Positions 29,214-41,529 of a stretch of 64,000 nucleotides of DNA are shown here, one piece after another. This DNA comes from Citrobacter sp. JGM124 (GTDB lineage Bacteria; Pseudomonadota; Gammaproteobacteria; Enterobacterales; Enterobacteriaceae): contig NZ_JAERJD010000001.1 of NCBI RefSeq assembly GCF_018257795.1, positions 310,001-374,000 on the forward strand, written 5' to 3'. The position numbers and the translations under genes were made by a program. Within the stretch, counting starts at the first letter, position 1, and each line of letters starts with the position of its first letter. Below the pieces are notes generated by a model. It was not told where the DNA came from and did no database searches. It saw nothing but the letters and a program-made list of their open reading frames with translations.

Positions 29214-29226
29214 GTTGTCAGACAAC
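29214..29226. promoter_or_regulatory. Candidate operator between LysR gene and nfsB
   Basis: A 6-1-6 inverted repeat (GTTGTCAGACAAC) sits 25 bases upstream of the LysR start and 125 bases upstream of nfsB. It is a plausible regulator site, unproven. Confidence 0.35.
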
Positions 29227-29350
29227 GGTTTTTAAGTGGAAGGAGAATCTGTATTCTGTCGTTATTGATTTTTTCTGGGCCTCCAGTTATGGAGCACTTC
29301 TCATACTTATTCTGATTTTACTGAATTACTTCGTTAGTTAAGGGACCATC

Positions 29351-30004
29351 ATGAGCATTATTGATGTTGCACAGTCGCGTTATACCACCAAGGTTTTTGA
29401 TAGTAACAAGAAGATCTCAGCCCAACACGTGGAAGAGATAAAGCAATTGTTGCGTTTAAGCCCTTCCAGCACCAACTTACAGCCATGGCATTTTATTCTG
29501 GCCAGCAGTGAAGAGGGTAAAGCCCGTATTGCTAAATCCACTTCAGGTTCTTATAGCTTCAATGAAGCAAAAGTACTCAATGCGTCTCAGATTGTGGTGT
29601 TCTGTGCCCGGACAACCCTTGATGAAGACTACCTGAACAAAGTGTTACAACAAGAACAGGCTGACGGGCGTTTTGCTAACAGCGACGTGATGGCCGGGCA
29701 GCATAAAGGGCGTAGTTATTTCGCCAACTTGCACCGCTTTGATTATAAAGATGCCCAGCACTGGATGGAAAAACAAGTTTACCTGAACCTGGGCAACTTC
29801 CTGTTAGGGGTAGCATCATTAGGTATTGATGCCACGCCGATAGAAGGCTTTGATGCCGGTATCCTGGATTCGGAATTCGGGTTACGTGAAAAAGGCTTTA
29901 CCAGCCTGGTCATCGTCGCACTGGGCTACCATGATGAGGATGATTTTAACGCGGCACTTCCCAAGTCACGTTTGCCATTGAGTGAAACACTGACTGAAGT
30001 ATAG
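29351..30004 (+). CDS. nfsB: Oxygen-insensitive NAD(P)H nitroreductase / dihydropteridine reductase
   Basis: The 217-residue FMN enzyme has exactly the E. coli NfsB length and close sequence: '[12 protein letters not shown]' near the N-terminus, '[17 protein letters not shown]' (FMN binding, about 33-49), '[20 protein letters not shown]', and the end '[15 protein letters not shown]'. It reduces nitro compounds and quinones and acts as a dimer in the cytoplasm. Only the context with a divergent LysR regulator differs from E. coli. Confidence 0.95.
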   Translation: MSIIDVAQSRYTTKVFDSNKKISAQHVEEIKQLLRLSPSSTNLQPWHFILASSEEGKARIAKSTSGSYSFNEAKVLNASQIVVFCARTTLDEDYLNKVLQQEQADGRFANSDVMAGQHKGRSYFANLHRFDYKDAQHWMEKQVYLNLGNFLLGVASLGIDATPIEGFDAGILDSEFGLREKGFTSLVIVALGYHDEDDFNAALPKSRLPLSETLTEV

Positions 30005-30055
30005 GATTATCCGGAAGCCAGGGGCGTTACCCCCTGGCTGCGCGATGACATTGAG

Positions 30056-30970
30056 CTACGCCTCGTTAAAGCTTTGCAAAGTGGCCAGCGTAGCGGTGGA
30101 TCCCCCGCAAACAATCACCAAAATATGGTGATAGTTATCCAGCAGGGGGGCTTGCTGGTAGAGTAACGCCAGCGCAGCACCACAGGCTGGTTCTACCAGG
30201 GTACGCTGGTCATCAAGAAAACGCAGACAGGCATTAACCGCCTCCTGGTCACTCACACTGTATGGCAGTACCTGGCGCTGCTGGGTGACATCATAAGCCC
30301 GCTGGCATACCTGACGAGCCCCTAATGAGGTGGCAACACCGGACAGGTTACTGACAGGCACCGGCTTTCCTGCATCAATGGCCGCACGATAAGAAGCCAT
30401 CCCCTCGGTTTCTACGGCAACGATCGGCACATGCCCCATATTATTACGGCGCAGCCCTTCGTCGACCCCGGCTAATAGCCCCCCGCCACCGACGGATAGC
30501 ACCACTGCATCAGGACGCAATCCCTCGGCCACCACTTCATCAATCATTGAGGCATGCCCCTCCCATAGTAGAGGATCATCAAAAGGATGAATAAAGGCAT
30601 CCTGCTCGGTCAGCAGAGAGAGGGCCAGTTCATTCGCCTCTGCCCACGATTGCCCATGGACAATGACTTCAGCCCCTTGCTGGATTAACAAATGACGTGC
30701 CCGCGAGGATGTGGTTCCCGGGACCACCACCACGACCGGAACCCCCAGTTTACGACCCGCATAGGCAACTGCCAGCCCCGCATTCCCCCCTGACGAAGAG
30801 ACAAAACGCCGGGCTCCCCGGGCTAAATGCACTTCACAAGCATGGCCAATTCCACGAATTTTGAATGAGCCGGAAGGCTGCATCGCCTCCATTTTTAACC
30901 AGACACGCCCCTGGTTCAGCTGACTGAGTGCCAGTGATTCCAGAAGTGGGGTATGAATACTGAGCGACAT
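30056..30970 (-). CDS. PLP-dependent serine/threonine ammonia-lyase-like enzyme
   Basis: The ATG at 30968-30970 follows an AAAGGA site; 304 residues result. It belongs to the fold-II PLP family: the lysine motif 'QPSGSFKIRG' (PLP Lys at about 37), 'SSGGNAGLAVAYAG' (phosphate loop neighbour) and 'SVGGGGLLAGV' (Gly-rich loop). It should deaminate a hydroxy amino acid, giving an enamine. The adjacent RidA-family gene, which speeds hydrolysis of such enamines, supports this. The true substrate is unknown. No regulatory ACT domain is present, so a catabolic role is likely. Confidence 0.85.
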   Translation of the reverse strand: MSLSIHTPLLESLALSQLNQGRVWLKMEAMQPSGSFKIRGIGHACEVHLARGARRFVSSSGGNAGLAVAYAGRKLGVPVVVVVPGTTSSRARHLLIQQGAEVIVHGQSWAEANELALSLLTEQDAFIHPFDDPLLWEGHASMIDEVVAEGLRPDAVVLSVGGGGLLAGVDEGLRRNNMGHVPIVAVETEGMASYRAAIDAGKPVPVSNLSGVATSLGARQVCQRAYDVTQQRQVLPYSVSDQEAVNACLRFLDDQRTLVEPACGAALALLYQQAPLLDNYHHILVIVCGGSTATLATLQSFNEA

Positions 30971-30999
30971 AATGTGTTTTCCTTTGCGGTTTGCTGGCA

Positions 31000-31368
31000 T
31001 CAGGCCAGGGCCTGAACCTCTATTTCAATATCAAGATCAAAGGCCAGGCGACTGACCAGGGTGGTACGCGCCGGGAAGTCAGGAGCAAAATAAGGCCGGT
31101 AGCATTGGTTAAAGGCAGCAAAGTGCGCCATATCTGATAACCACACGTTGACTTTCAGTACCTTATCCAGTGAAGAACCACAGGCTTCAAGCGTGGCAAT
31201 GATATTTTCCATCACCTGCTGGGTTTGTTGTTCAATGGTGCCGGGCAAGGGCTCTCCCTGAGCATTCATCGACACCTGCCCACTGAGGAATAAAAAACCG
31301 TTGGCCTGAACTGCACGAGCAAAAGGGTAGGGCAGTGTGCTGGGGTATGACTTAATCATGTTATTCAT
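31000..31368 (-). CDS. RidA-family enamine/imine deaminase
   Basis: The 122-residue protein shows RidA features: 'PYPFARAVQANGFLFLSGQV', the 'EQQTQQVMENIIATLEACGS' helix, 'VLKVNVWLSDM' and the late 'FPARTTLV', whose Arg (about 105) binds the substrate carboxylate. RidA proteins form trimers and remove 2-aminoacrylate-type intermediates that attack PLP enzymes. Only 29 bases separate it from the ammonia-lyase gene, which generates such intermediates. It is probably a paralogue of the housekeeping RidA. Confidence 0.9.
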   Translation of the reverse strand: MNNMIKSYPSTLPYPFARAVQANGFLFLSGQVSMNAQGEPLPGTIEQQTQQVMENIIATLEACGSSLDKVLKVNVWLSDMAHFAAFNQCYRPYFAPDFPARTTLVSRLAFDLDIEIEVQALA

Positions 31369-31377
31369 GGTGTAACC

Positions 31378-32082
31378 CTACTGGTCTGCTTCATTTTTAA
31401 GGGAATCAAGATAGTTATAGATGGTGTAACGCGTTACACCGAGGGCGGCGGCGGCCTTCTCGACCCCACCTTTGATCAGAAAAATCCCTTTTTCTTGCAT
31501 ATTTTTTACGGCCAGCAAATTGGCACGTTTCGTGTCGGTGCGGTTCTGCTGCCCGTCCAGAATATGGGTGGTACGGATGATTTCATGCATTAAGTCTTCA
31601 ATACTGACAGGATTGGTATCAGCTACTGGGGCTGGTGGCACACAGGGCGAAGAGGGAAGAATGGTTCCCGCCATTGAGGTGAGGATACGTACCGCCTCGT
31701 CGATCCCGGCATTGTCTACGTTGACACACAAGGCCGCGAAAGGCTGCTGGTGGTGGTCACGGTAGATAGCGGTGCTGCTCCTTAGCGGCTTTCCATCACG
31801 GGTGTAGGTAACGTAATCGAGGAGCAGAGAAACCCGCTCTTCGCTTTTCTCCATGGCATTGATAAAAGCCTTGTCAGTACGGATCCCGGCCAGTACTGAA
31901 TCCCCTTTTTTCCGCCCGGTGACGTCAGCATTAACTATCTCTGCAATGGAGTATTCTGGCTGCCTGAGATCATGCAGCACCACTTCCGTGTTGCAAGGGA
32001 CCAGACTGCCGATGACCCGTACCGTTGCAGCAAGCAGGGTGATTAATTCATCGCGCGGGTCTTCATTGGCTGACTGACACAT
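31378..32082 (-). CDS. YheO/DauR-like PAS-HTH regulator
   Basis: The start 'MCQSANEDPRDELI' (ATG at 32080-32082) follows GGAG with 8-base spacing; an upstream ATG at 32112 lacks a site. The 234-residue protein has an N-terminal YheO-like PAS domain (about 10-125, 'CNTEVVLHDLRQPEYSIAEI') and a C-terminal HTH_22 ('VEKAAAALGVTRYTIYNYLD'). DauR of this type controls amino-acid catabolism genes. It is 9 bases upstream of the ridA-like gene, suggesting it regulates its own operon. Confidence 0.85.
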   Translation of the reverse strand: MCQSANEDPRDELITLLAATVRVIGSLVPCNTEVVLHDLRQPEYSIAEIVNADVTGRKKGDSVLAGIRTDKAFINAMEKSEERVSLLLDYVTYTRDGKPLRSSTAIYRDHHQQPFAALCVNVDNAGIDEAVRILTSMAGTILPSSPCVPPAPVADTNPVSIEDLMHEIIRTTHILDGQQNRTDTKRANLLAVKNMQEKGIFLIKGGVEKAAAALGVTRYTIYNYLDSLKNEADQ

Positions 32083-32120
32083 GGCTGGCACTCCGGGATA
32101 CATAAAAGACATATTTAACT

Positions 32121-32133
32121 CAACATTTTGTTG
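32121..32133. promoter_or_regulatory. Candidate operator upstream of the YheO-like regulator
   Basis: CAACATTTTGTTG, a 4-5-4 inverted repeat, lies about 40 bases upstream of the regulator start. A related CAAC-N5-GTTG unit occurs in the 32155-32179 hairpin, so the two could be regulator sites. Confidence 0.35.
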
Positions 32134-32154
32134 AAAACTACCATTGTAAAACCA

Positions 32155-32179
32155 TTAGATCAACTTTTTGTTGATCTAA
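32155..32179. repeat. Perfect 10-bp inverted repeat between regulator and cmoB
   Basis: TTAGATCAAC and GTTGATCTAA flank five T. It is downstream of cmoB (terminator-like on the minus strand, followed by TGGTTTT) and upstream of the regulator, so it may act as terminator, operator or both. Confidence 0.55.
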
Positions 32180-32296
32180 CGGTTGTCGGACAGGGTGGGG
32201 CTGGGAAGTGTCTGACAAAAAAGGGGGAGTCATCAGGAGGTGAGGGGGCAAACCTCGCCACTAGTGCGAGGCTTACCGGGCAACCGCTTTGGCTAC

Positions 32297-34026
<1,730 letters not shown>

Positions 34027-34046
34027 CTAAAGGGGCGTATTTTGCG

Positions 34047-34442
34047 TCAATAGAAGGAGAAAACCAACTCCCAAGGCATATACCATAAATTTGCCAGCAC
34101 CATCAGCATCAGCGAGATCCACGTCGCGCTCATGCCAGAACGGCGCCAGCGCATTAATCGATGGTGATAACCGTAGTAGTGCATTAATCGCCCCACCAGT
34201 AACAATATGCCACAAACGTGGATCATCCAGGCCTGGGCACCGTTCATTTCCATGAACAGCAGCAATAGCAGGCCGATAGGAATGTACTCTACCGCATTAG
34301 CATGAATACGTATGGCGCTTTGAAGTTCGCTAAATCCACCATCCCCAACCGAAACCCGGTACTGCATACGTAAACGCGACACATCAAATGAAAACTTTAT
34401 TAACAGTAATGCAGCTATCACGGCATACAACGCGCAAACCAT
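34047..34442 (-). CDS. yecN: MAPEG-family membrane protein YecN
   Basis: The 131-residue protein has four hydrophobic helices (about 2-18, 55-70, 73-90 and 108-130) and the MAPEG motif 'RIHANAVEYIPIGLLLLLF'. The family includes glutathione-dependent membrane enzymes, but YecN itself has no settled function. It occupies the E. coli place between yecE and cmoA. Confidence 0.88.
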   Translation of the reverse strand: MVCALYAVIAALLLIKFSFDVSRLRMQYRVSVGDGGFSELQSAIRIHANAVEYIPIGLLLLLFMEMNGAQAWMIHVCGILLLVGRLMHYYGYHHRLMRWRRSGMSATWISLMLMVLANLWYMPWELVFSFY

Positions 34443-34511
34443 AAAAACCCCATAAAAAGCACTCGTGCCACGCCCTATAATAACCTGCTACGTCAATTCT
34501 GTCCTCACTCC

Positions 34512-35330
34512 TTAAAAAAGAGAAGCCTGCAGGGCCAAAGCCGGTGGGGGCCCCAGTTCAGGAAACCGTAATTGTAACTGGGGCCACACGTGATCAACCA
34601 GTGAGTTAACCTCACCAATATCGGCGGTGTGGATAAACAGATAGGGCGTACCTGTCCCGGCCCACTGGGCCAGTTTATCCAGCCAGGGGGTAAATAGCTC
34701 ACCACTCTGCTGATTATCATCGCTGCCAATAAAGCGTACCAATGGGTTATGGGCCGTCATAAGGGCATGTACCGGGAGTTTGGGTTTTTTGCGCTGGGCT
34801 TCGCGCATCGCCTCATTGCGGGCTGCGGCTAAATGAACAGGGCGACTGTCGAGGATCACCCGGTTAACGTTGCGCTGATTCAGGCCCTGATTCAGCGCCC
34901 GCTCCTCGTCGCCCTTGGCAAAAAAAACCGGATGGCGGACTTCAACCCCATAGGTGAAATCTGGCGGTAGATGGTCGAGGAAATGCCATAATTTTGGTAA
35001 GTCATCCGGCGTAAAGGTGGCAGGTAACTGAAGCCAGTATTGACCAATGCGATTAGCCAGTGGTGCCAGGGTAGCAAAAAAAGTATCCCGCAGGTCATCA
35101 CAGTGGCTGAGGGCTGCCTGATGGGAAATGGTTGCCGGGAATTTAAAACAGAACCGGAAACGATCGCTGGTCATGTCCCGCCAGCGTAAAACGCGGGCCT
35201 GATTCGGCAAAGCATAAAGGGTGGTATTACCCTCTACGCAATTGAAAAAACGGGCATAATCCGCCAGAGAGGAAATGCCCAGTTTTGCCCATTTAGGGTG
35301 CTGCCATTGTGGCAGACCGAGATAAATCAT
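34512..35330 (-). CDS. yecE: DUF72 protein YecE
   Basis: The 272-residue protein has the DUF72 TIM-barrel-like pattern: '[20 protein letters not shown]', '[14 protein letters not shown]', '[11 protein letters not shown]' and the late 'VRFIGSDD'. The function is unknown. The start overlaps yecD by 4 bases. The length equals that of E. coli YecE. Confidence 0.92.
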   Translation of the reverse strand: MIYLGLPQWQHPKWAKLGISSLADYARFFNCVEGNTTLYALPNQARVLRWRDMTSDRFRFCFKFPATISHQAALSHCDDLRDTFFATLAPLANRIGQYWLQLPATFTPDDLPKLWHFLDHLPPDFTYGVEVRHPVFFAKGDEERALNQGLNQRNVNRVILDSRPVHLAAARNEAMREAQRKKPKLPVHALMTAHNPLVRFIGSDDNQQSGELFTPWLDKLAQWAGTGTPYLFIHTADIGEVNSLVDHVWPQLQLRFPELGPPPALALQASLF

Positions 35331-35893
35331 AGCGAGGCTAAAATATCCTCAGTGCTGCGCACACGCGCTATCCGTGGGAAAATATGATCCAGACTGCCCT
35401 GGTGCTGTTCACTACTGGCGGCACTGCAGGCATCTTCAGCAATGACCAGTGAGAAGCCCAGTTCCCAGGCATGGCGGGCAGTGGACTCGACACCAATATT
35501 GGTGGCAATGCCGCACAGGACTAGCGTATCAATACCACGACGACGGAGCTGGAGTTCGAGCTCGGTACCATAGAATGCACCCCACTGGCGCTTAATGATA
35601 ACAATATCGCTATCTTGCTGCCCAAGGGCTACAGGGGGATGCCACCAGTTATCGGGGAGTTCATGGCCGGACAATGGCGCATCAACAGGGGGATTCAGGG
35701 CATCAGCAAAATCGGCAGACCAGCCGACACGCACCAGAAAAACAGGCGCGCCATGTTCACGGAATTTTTCCGCCAGCCGCGCTGCGTTATTCACCACTTG
35801 CTGGGCACTCCAGGGGCCTCCTGCAAAAGGTAAAATCCCCTCTTGTAGATCGATGACAACCAGGGCACTGCTTGTTGGATTGAATACAGACAT
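35327..35893 (-). CDS. yecD: Cysteine hydrolase of the isochorismatase superfamily (YecD)
   Basis: The ATG at 35891-35893 has GGAG upstream and gives 188 residues. The catalytic triad pattern is seen: Asp in '[12 protein letters not shown]' (about 14), Lys in 'IIKRQWGAF' and Cys in '[20 protein letters not shown]'. The substrate is unknown. It sits upstream of yecE and divergent from aspS, as in E. coli. Confidence 0.92.
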   Translation of the reverse strand: MSVFNPTSSALVVIDLQEGILPFAGGPWSAQQVVNNAARLAEKFREHGAPVFLVRVGWSADFADALNPPVDAPLSGHELPDNWWHPPVALGQQDSDIVIIKRQWGAFYGTELELQLRRRGIDTLVLCGIATNIGVESTARHAWELGFSLVIAEDACSAASSEQHQGSLDHIFPRIARVRSTEDILASL

Positions 35894-36158
35894 AATTAAC
35901 TCCAGCACTATCTGAACAGAAAACAAGACATTACACCGAAATCAGGGCGGTTCACCCCGTCTATTTTGTTAGATTTTGTGTGTTTTACCCGCGGACGGAG
36001 ATGATTATTGCTACTCGGCGGTTTCGGGGTTATCGCCAGCTATAATTTCCAGTATAATAGCCCCCTTTTTTCATTCAGTCGTGATAGTCGACAGAGTTGC
36101 CACCCATATGCCTGCATAGCAGGTGACGTGGCGCGCGTAGCTCATTAAGGAATATCTC

Positions 36159-37931
36159 ATGCGTACAGTATATTGCGGGCAGCTTAATGCCACTCATGTG
36201 GGACAACAAGTAACACTTTGTGGGTGGGTTAATCGTCGTCGAGATCTTGGTAGCCTTATCTTTATTGATTTGCGTGATCGTGAAGGTATCGTGCAGGTCT
36301 TTTTTGACCCGGACAGCCAGGATACGCTCTCACGTGCTGCTGAGTTAAGAAATGAGTATTGCGTTCAGATTACCGGCACAGTACGTGCCCGTGACGAAAA
36401 AAACGTCAATAAAGAGATGGCGACCGGGGAGGTTGAAGTCTTAGCCGCTGAACTGACGATTATTAACCGCTCAGAAGCGCTTCCCCTGGACTCGAACCAT
36501 GTCAATACGGAAGAAGCTCGCCTCAAGTATCGCTATCTTGACCTGCGCCGCCCGGAAATGGCAAATCGTCTGAAGACCCGAGCCAAAATCACGAGTCTGG
36601 TCCGTAATTTTATGGACAATCATGGTTTCCTGGATATTGAAACCCCGATGCTGACAAAAGCGACCCCGGAAGGCGCCCGTGACTATTTGGTTCCTAGCCG
36701 TGTTAATAAAGGGAAGTTCTATGCCCTGCCACAGTCTCCGCAGTTGTTTAAACAGCTGCTGATGATGTCTGGCTTTGATCGCTACTACCAAATCGTCAAA
36801 TGCTTCCGTGATGAAGACTTACGCGCTGATCGTCAGCCAGAATTTACTCAAATCGATGTTGAAACATCCTTTATGACGGCGCCACAGGTGCGTGAAATAA
36901 TGGAACAGCTGGTGCGCAAGTTATGGCTGGACATCAAGAATGTTGACCTTGGTGAGTTCCCGATAATGACCTTTGCTGAAGCGGAACGTCGTTACGGTTC
37001 AGACAAGCCTGATTTACGTAACCCAATGGAATTGGTGGACGTTGCTGATCTGCTTAAAGAGGTTGAGTTTAAGGTGTTCTCTGGCCCTGCAAATGATGCC
37101 AAAGGACGTGTTGCAGCACTCTGTGTACCCGGCGGTGCCCAGTTGAGTCGCAAACAGATTGACGAGTACGGCAAATTTATTGAAATTTATGGCGCCAGGG
37201 GCCTTGCTTATATGAAGGTCAATGAGCGTGCAAAAGGGCTGGAAGGTATTACCAGCCCGGTAGCTAAATTCCTCGATGCGTCTATCGTTGAAGCGATTCT
37301 GGCCCGTACTAACGCGGCTGACGGAGATATGATTTTCTTCGGTGCTGACCATAAGAAAGTGGTTGCTGATGCGCTGGGGGCTCTGCGTCTGAAAGTAGGG
37401 AAAGATCTGCAGCTGACAGATGAAAGCAAGTGGGCACCGTTGTGGGTTATCGACTTCCCCATGTTTGAAGACAATGGCGATGGTACCCTGAGCGCCATGC
37501 ATCACCCGTTCACCTCACCACGTGATATGAGTGCGCAAGACTTAGCCGCCGAACCTGAAAGCGCGATTGCGAATGCTTATGACATGGTGATTAACGGTTA
37601 TGAAGTCGGGGGTGGGTCGGTACGTATTCACCATGAAGTGATGCAGCAAACAGTATTTGGTATTTTGGGTATTAACGAACAAGAACAACGCGAAAAATTC
37701 GGTTTCTTGTTGGATGCCCTGAAATACGGTACTCCGCCACATGCGGGCCTGGCTTTCGGACTCGATCGCCTGACCATGTTGTTAACGGGTACTGAAAATA
37801 TTCGTGATGTTATTGCCTTCCCGAAAACCACAACCGCATCTTGTTTGATGACTGAAGCGCCAAGTTTTGCTAACCCAGCTGCACTGGCTGAACTGGGTAT
37901 CGATGTGGTTAAAAAGGCTGAGAAAAAATAA
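36159..37931 (+). CDS. aspS: Aspartate-tRNA ligase
   Basis: The 590-residue class II synthetase charges tRNA-Asp in the cytoplasm. The N-terminal OB-fold ('[20 protein letters not shown]', about 15-35) binds the anticodon. Motif 2 '[18 protein letters not shown]' is near 220, a GAD insert is in the middle, and motif 3 '[15 protein letters not shown]' near 530. The length is the same as in E. coli. The 265 bases upstream hold its promoter, not resolved. Confidence 0.98.
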   Translation: MRTVYCGQLNATHVGQQVTLCGWVNRRRDLGSLIFIDLRDREGIVQVFFDPDSQDTLSRAAELRNEYCVQITGTVRARDEKNVNKEMATGEVEVLAAELTIINRSEALPLDSNHVNTEEARLKYRYLDLRRPEMANRLKTRAKITSLVRNFMDNHGFLDIETPMLTKATPEGARDYLVPSRVNKGKFYALPQSPQLFKQLLMMSGFDRYYQIVKCFRDEDLRADRQPEFTQIDVETSFMTAPQVREIMEQLVRKLWLDIKNVDLGEFPIMTFAEAERRYGSDKPDLRNPMELVDVADLLKEVEFKVFSGPANDAKGRVAALCVPGGAQLSRKQIDEYGKFIEIYGARGLAYMKVNERAKGLEGITSPVAKFLDASIVEAILARTNAADGDMIFFGADHKKVVADALGALRLKVGKDLQLTDESKWAPLWVIDFPMFEDNGDGTLSAMHHPFTSPRDMSAQDLAAEPESAIANAYDMVINGYEVGGGSVRIHHEVMQQTVFGILGINEQEQREKFGFLLDALKYGTPPHAGLAFGLDRLTMLLTGTENIRDVIAFPKTTTASCLMTEAPSFANPAALAELGIDVVKKAEKK

Positions 37932-38374
37932 TGAGTTATAAGCCTCCCGTTTCAGTCCTGGTCGTGATTTATGCCGAGGATACGAAACGGGTGTTGATGC
38001 TGCAACGGCGTGATGATCCTGATTTTTGGCAGTCGGTTACCGGCAGTGTGGAAGCGGGTGAAACGGCGCTGTTTGCGGCGCAGCGTGAAGTAAAAGAGGA
38101 AGTCGCTGTTGACGTGGTCGACGAGCGGCTACCTCTGGTTGATTGTCATCGTTGTGTTGAGTTTGAAATTTTTACGCATTTACGCCACCGTTACGCCCCG
38201 GGAGTGACGCGGAATCAGGAATCCTGGTTCCTGCTGGCACTCCCCCATGAACGCCAGATCACAATCAGTGAGCACCTGGACTGGAAATGGGTGCCGGCGC
38301 GGGAGGCGGCTCAGATGACGAAGTCATGGAGCAACCGCATGGCGATTGAAGAATTTATCATTGATGTCGCCTGA
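37931..38374 (+). CDS. nudB: Dihydroneopterin triphosphate diphosphatase
   Basis: The 147-residue Nudix hydrolase acts in folate synthesis, removing pyrophosphate from dihydroneopterin triphosphate. The Nudix box runs '[20 protein letters not shown]' followed by V at about 38-58. The start overlaps the aspS stop (TAATG). The E. coli protein is 150 residues. Confidence 0.95.
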   Translation: MSYKPPVSVLVVIYAEDTKRVLMLQRRDDPDFWQSVTGSVEAGETALFAAQREVKEEVAVDVVDERLPLVDCHRCVEFEIFTHLRHRYAPGVTRNQESWFLLALPHERQITISEHLDWKWVPAREAAQMTKSWSNRMAIEEFIIDVA

Positions 38375-38397
38375 TAAAGGCGTTTTTGGAGATTTTT

Positions 38398-39138
38398 ATG
38401 GCAGGTCATAGTAAGTGGGCCAACACGAAGCACCGTAAAGCAGCCCAAGATGCGAAACGCGGTAAGATTTTTACCAAAATTATCCGTGAGCTGGTAACGG
38501 CAGCACGTTTAGGCGGCGGCGATGCGGGTTCTAACCCTCGTCTGCGTGCGGCGATTGATAAAGCGCTGTCTAATAACATGACGCGTGACACCCTCAACCG
38601 TGCTATCGCACGCGGTGTTGGTGGTGATGAAGATGCCAATATGGAAACCATCATCTATGAAGGTTATGGTCCTAGTGGTTCAGCGGTGATGGTGGAGTGT
38701 CTGAGCGACAACCGTAACCGTACTGTGGCAGAAGTACGCCATGCCTTTAATAAATGTGGTGGAAACCTGGGGACTGATGGTTCCGTGGCCTATCTGTTCA
38801 GCAAAAAAGGGGTGATATCCTTTGATGCAGGGGATGAGGATCAGATCATGGAAGCCGCACTGGAAGCTGGTGCTGAAGATGTCGTGACCTATGATGACGG
38901 GGCTATTGATGTCTATACTGCCTGGGAAGAGATGGGTGCGGTGAAAGATGCGCTGGAAGCGGCTGGCCTGAAAGCCGATAACGCGGAAGTCTCTATGATC
39001 CCATCCACGAAAGCGGAGCTTGATGTGGATAGCGCGCCTAAGCTGCTGCGTCTGATCGATATGCTGGAAGACTGTGATGATGTTCAGGAAGTTTACCATA
39101 ATGGCGAAATTTCTGATGAGGTGGCGGCGACCCTTTAA
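38398..39138 (+). CDS. yebC: YebC/PmpR-family regulator or translation factor
   Basis: The start '[20 protein letters not shown]' gives the canonical N-terminus and 246 residues, the E. coli length. The upstream frame adds only four residues. The three-domain TACO1-like protein has been linked to transcription control and, more recently, to rescue of ribosomes at proline stretches. It is in the aspS-nudB-yebC-ruvC run. Confidence 0.96.
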   Translation: MAGHSKWANTKHRKAAQDAKRGKIFTKIIRELVTAARLGGGDAGSNPRLRAAIDKALSNNMTRDTLNRAIARGVGGDEDANMETIIYEGYGPSGSAVMVECLSDNRNRTVAEVRHAFNKCGGNLGTDGSVAYLFSKKGVISFDAGDEDQIMEAALEAGAEDVVTYDDGAIDVYTAWEEMGAVKDALEAAGLKADNAEVSMIPSTKAELDVDSAPKLLRLIDMLEDCDDVQEVYHNGEISDEVAATL

Positions 39139-39181
39139 TGGGCTCACCCCAGGCAAGATACCTGCATAAAGGTGGCAAGTA

Positions 39182-39703
39182 ATGGCGATCATTATCGGTA
39201 TCGACCCAGGCTCACGCATCACGGGTTATGGTGTCATTCGCCAGACGGGGCGGCAGCTTACCTATTTAGGTAGTGGCTGTATACGCACTCAAGTTACCGA
39301 CTTACCCTCGCGCTTAAAAATAATTTACGCGGGGGTCAGTGAAATCATTACCCAGTTTCAGCCTGATTACTTTGCGATTGAACAGGTGTTTATGGCAAAG
39401 AATGCGGATTCAGCGCTAAAACTGGGGCAGGCACGTGGCGTCGCTATTGTTGCGGCGGTCAACGCGGATTTGCCGGTATTTGAGTATGCGGCCCGTCAGG
39501 TAAAACAAACGGTGGCAGGCAGCGGCAGCGCCGAGAAGAGTCAAATACAGCATATGGTGCGGATGCTGTTAAAGCTTCCCGCGAATCCTCAGGCTGATGC
39601 CGCTGATGCGCTTGCCATTGCTATTACCCACTGCCATGTCACGCAAAATGCGTTGCAAGTCAGTGCGTCACGGCTTAATTTGGCCCGGGGACGATTAAAA
39701 TAA
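39182..39703 (+). CDS. ruvC: Holliday junction resolvase RuvC
   Basis: The 173-residue nuclease cuts Holliday junctions as a dimer with RuvAB. The acidic active site is visible: Asp7 in '[14 protein letters not shown]', Glu in 'FAIEQVFMA' (about 66) and the Asp pair in '[15 protein letters not shown]' (about 139-142). The length matches E. coli. yebB, which lies between ruvC and ruvA in E. coli, is absent. Confidence 0.98.
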   Translation: MAIIIGIDPGSRITGYGVIRQTGRQLTYLGSGCIRTQVTDLPSRLKIIYAGVSEIITQFQPDYFAIEQVFMAKNADSALKLGQARGVAIVAAVNADLPVFEYAARQVKQTVAGSGSAEKSQIQHMVRMLLKLPANPQADAADALAIAITHCHVTQNALQVSASRLNLARGRLK

Positions 39704-39733
39704 AAAAGGCTGGATATGCATCCAGCCTTTTTT
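39702..39733 (+). terminator. ruvC terminator hairpin
   Basis: A 13-bp stem (AAAAAAGGCTGGA and complement) with a 6-base loop ends in six T, right at the ruvC stop. The stem contains the LexA box noted separately. Confidence 0.75.
39708..39727 (+). promoter_or_regulatory. LexA box of ruvAB
   Basis: GGCTGGATATGCATCCAGCC has the CTG-N10-CAG LexA pattern and is almost the sequence of one known E. coli ruvA SOS box. It lies 94 bases upstream of ruvA, so ruvAB should be DNA-damage induced. Confidence 0.8.
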
Positions 39734-39820
39734 ATATGATAAACAAAATTATGATGTTATTGATAGCCGTCAGGTAATAACGGTTATCACCTTTAATTTA
39801 GCCATGCCCGGGAGCACAAT

Positions 39821-40432
39821 GTGATAGGTAGACTCAGAGGCCTTGTTCTGGAAAAACAACCCCCACTGGTATTACTGGAAGTGGGAGGGGTTGGCTATGA
39901 GATACATATGCCGATGACCTGTTTCTATGAACTGCCTGATATCGGCACTGAAGCCTTGGTATTCACCCAGTTTGTGGTACGTGAAGATGCTCACTTGCTG
40001 TTTGGCTTCAATAATAAACAGGAACGTACCCTGTTCCGTGAGCTCATTAAAGTAAACGGCGTGGGGCCTAAACTTGCGCTGGCGATCCTTTCCGGAATGT
40101 CAGCCCAGCAATTTGTTAATGCAGTTGAGCGGGAAGACGCCGTCTCACTGGTAAAACTGCCAGGTGTGGGTAAGAAAACGGCTGAACGTTTAGTGGTGGA
40201 AATGAAAGACCGCTTTAAAGGTATGCACGGTGACTTGTTCACCCCTGCGGCTGAACTGGTTCTTACCGCACCAGAAAGTGGCATGGCTGATGACAGTGAA
40301 GCAGAGGCTGTTGCTGCCCTGGTATCATTGGGTTATAAACCTCAGGAAGCCAGCCGTATGATAAGTAAAGTTGCCCGTGCTGGCGCGGATTGTGAAACCC
40401 TGATCCGCGACGCGTTACGCGCAGCCCTGTGA
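39821..40432 (+). CDS. ruvA: Holliday junction branch migration protein RuvA
   Basis: The 203-residue protein binds four-way junctions as a tetramer and guides RuvB. The GTG start ('[20 protein letters not shown]') gives the E. coli length. Two helix-hairpin-helix motifs are visible ('[17 protein letters not shown]' and '[19 protein letters not shown]'). The flexible C-terminal domain ends '[13 protein letters not shown]'. It is 8 bases before ruvB. Confidence 0.98.
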   Translation: MIGRLRGLVLEKQPPLVLLEVGGVGYEIHMPMTCFYELPDIGTEALVFTQFVVREDAHLLFGFNNKQERTLFRELIKVNGVGPKLALAILSGMSAQQFVNAVEREDAVSLVKLPGVGKKTAERLVVEMKDRFKGMHGDLFTPAAELVLTAPESGMADDSEAEAVAALVSLGYKPQEASRMISKVARAGADCETLIRDALRAAL

Positions 40433-40440
40433 GGTAAAGG

Positions 40441-41451
40441 ATGATTGAAGCTGACCGCCTGGTCTCTTCCGGGGCAATGACCCCTGATGAGCTGATTGAC
40501 CGCGCCATTCGCCCTAAACAACTGTCTGACTATGTTGGACAGCCCCATGTGCGTTCACAGATGGAAATCTTTATCCAGGCGGCAAAGTTGCGTGGTGATG
40601 CTCTTGACCACTTGCTAATCTTCGGCCCTCCGGGATTGGGGAAAACCACCCTGGCGAATATTGTCGCCAACGAGATGGGCGTGAATCTGCGCACCACATC
40701 GGGCCCGGTACTGGAAAAAGCAGGGGACCTGGCCGCGATGCTCACCAATCTCGAGCCTCATGATGTGTTGTTTATCGACGAAATTCACCGCTTGTCGCCT
40801 GTGGTTGAAGAGGTACTCTATCCCGCGATGGAAGATTACCAACTGGATATCATGATCGGGGAAGGCCCAGCCGCACGGTCAATTAAAATCGATTTACCAC
40901 CATTTACCCTGGTCGGGGCGACGACGCGCGCGGGGTCACTCACATCGCCGCTGCGCGATCGTTTCGGCATTGTACAGCGTCTTGAGTTTTATCAGGTGGC
41001 TGACTTGCAGCATATCGTCGGCCGCAGTGCTGCCGTACTGGGGCTGGAAATGAGTAATGAAGGCGCACTGGAAGTGGCCCGCCGCGCCAGGGGGACGCCG
41101 CGTATTGCTAACCGACTGTTACGCCGGGTCAGGGACTTTGCTGAAGTGCGCTATGATGGCATGATCAGCGCAGAGGTCGCTTCCCAGGCACTGGATATGC
41201 TGAATGTGGACAGTGAAGGTTTTGATTATATGGACCGTAAACTGTTGCTCGCTGTGATTGATAAGTTTCAGGGGGGGCCGGTAGGCCTGGACAATCTTGC
41301 CGCCGCCATTGGTGAAGAACGTGAAACTATTGAAGATGTGCTTGAACCGTTCTTAATCCAGCAGGGATTCTTGCAACGTACCCCCCGAGGCCGTATTGCG
41401 ACCCCACGGGCCTGGACTCATTTTGAAATCATTCCCCCGGAGATGCCGTGA
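40441..41451 (+). CDS. ruvB: Holliday junction branch migration ATPase RuvB
   Basis: The 336-residue AAA+ motor drives branch migration. Walker A 'GPPGLGKTT' is at 62-70, Walker B 'LFIDEIH' near 107-113, sensor 'GATTRAG' near 160 and a C-terminal winged helix. The length is that of E. coli. It is in an operon with ruvA. Confidence 0.98.
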   Translation: MIEADRLVSSGAMTPDELIDRAIRPKQLSDYVGQPHVRSQMEIFIQAAKLRGDALDHLLIFGPPGLGKTTLANIVANEMGVNLRTTSGPVLEKAGDLAAMLTNLEPHDVLFIDEIHRLSPVVEEVLYPAMEDYQLDIMIGEGPAARSIKIDLPPFTLVGATTRAGSLTSPLRDRFGIVQRLEFYQVADLQHIVGRSAAVLGLEMSNEGALEVARRARGTPRIANRLLRRVRDFAEVRYDGMISAEVASQALDMLNVDSEGFDYMDRKLLLAVIDKFQGGPVGLDNLAAAIGEERETIEDVLEPFLIQQGFLQRTPRGRIATPRAWTHFEIIPPEMP

Positions 41452-41529
41452 CTCGTCCCCATTGATTCCCGATGATCACCGGGGGGCAATGCTTCCCGTT
41501 GGCAGAACAACATCCGGGATATCAGTGGG

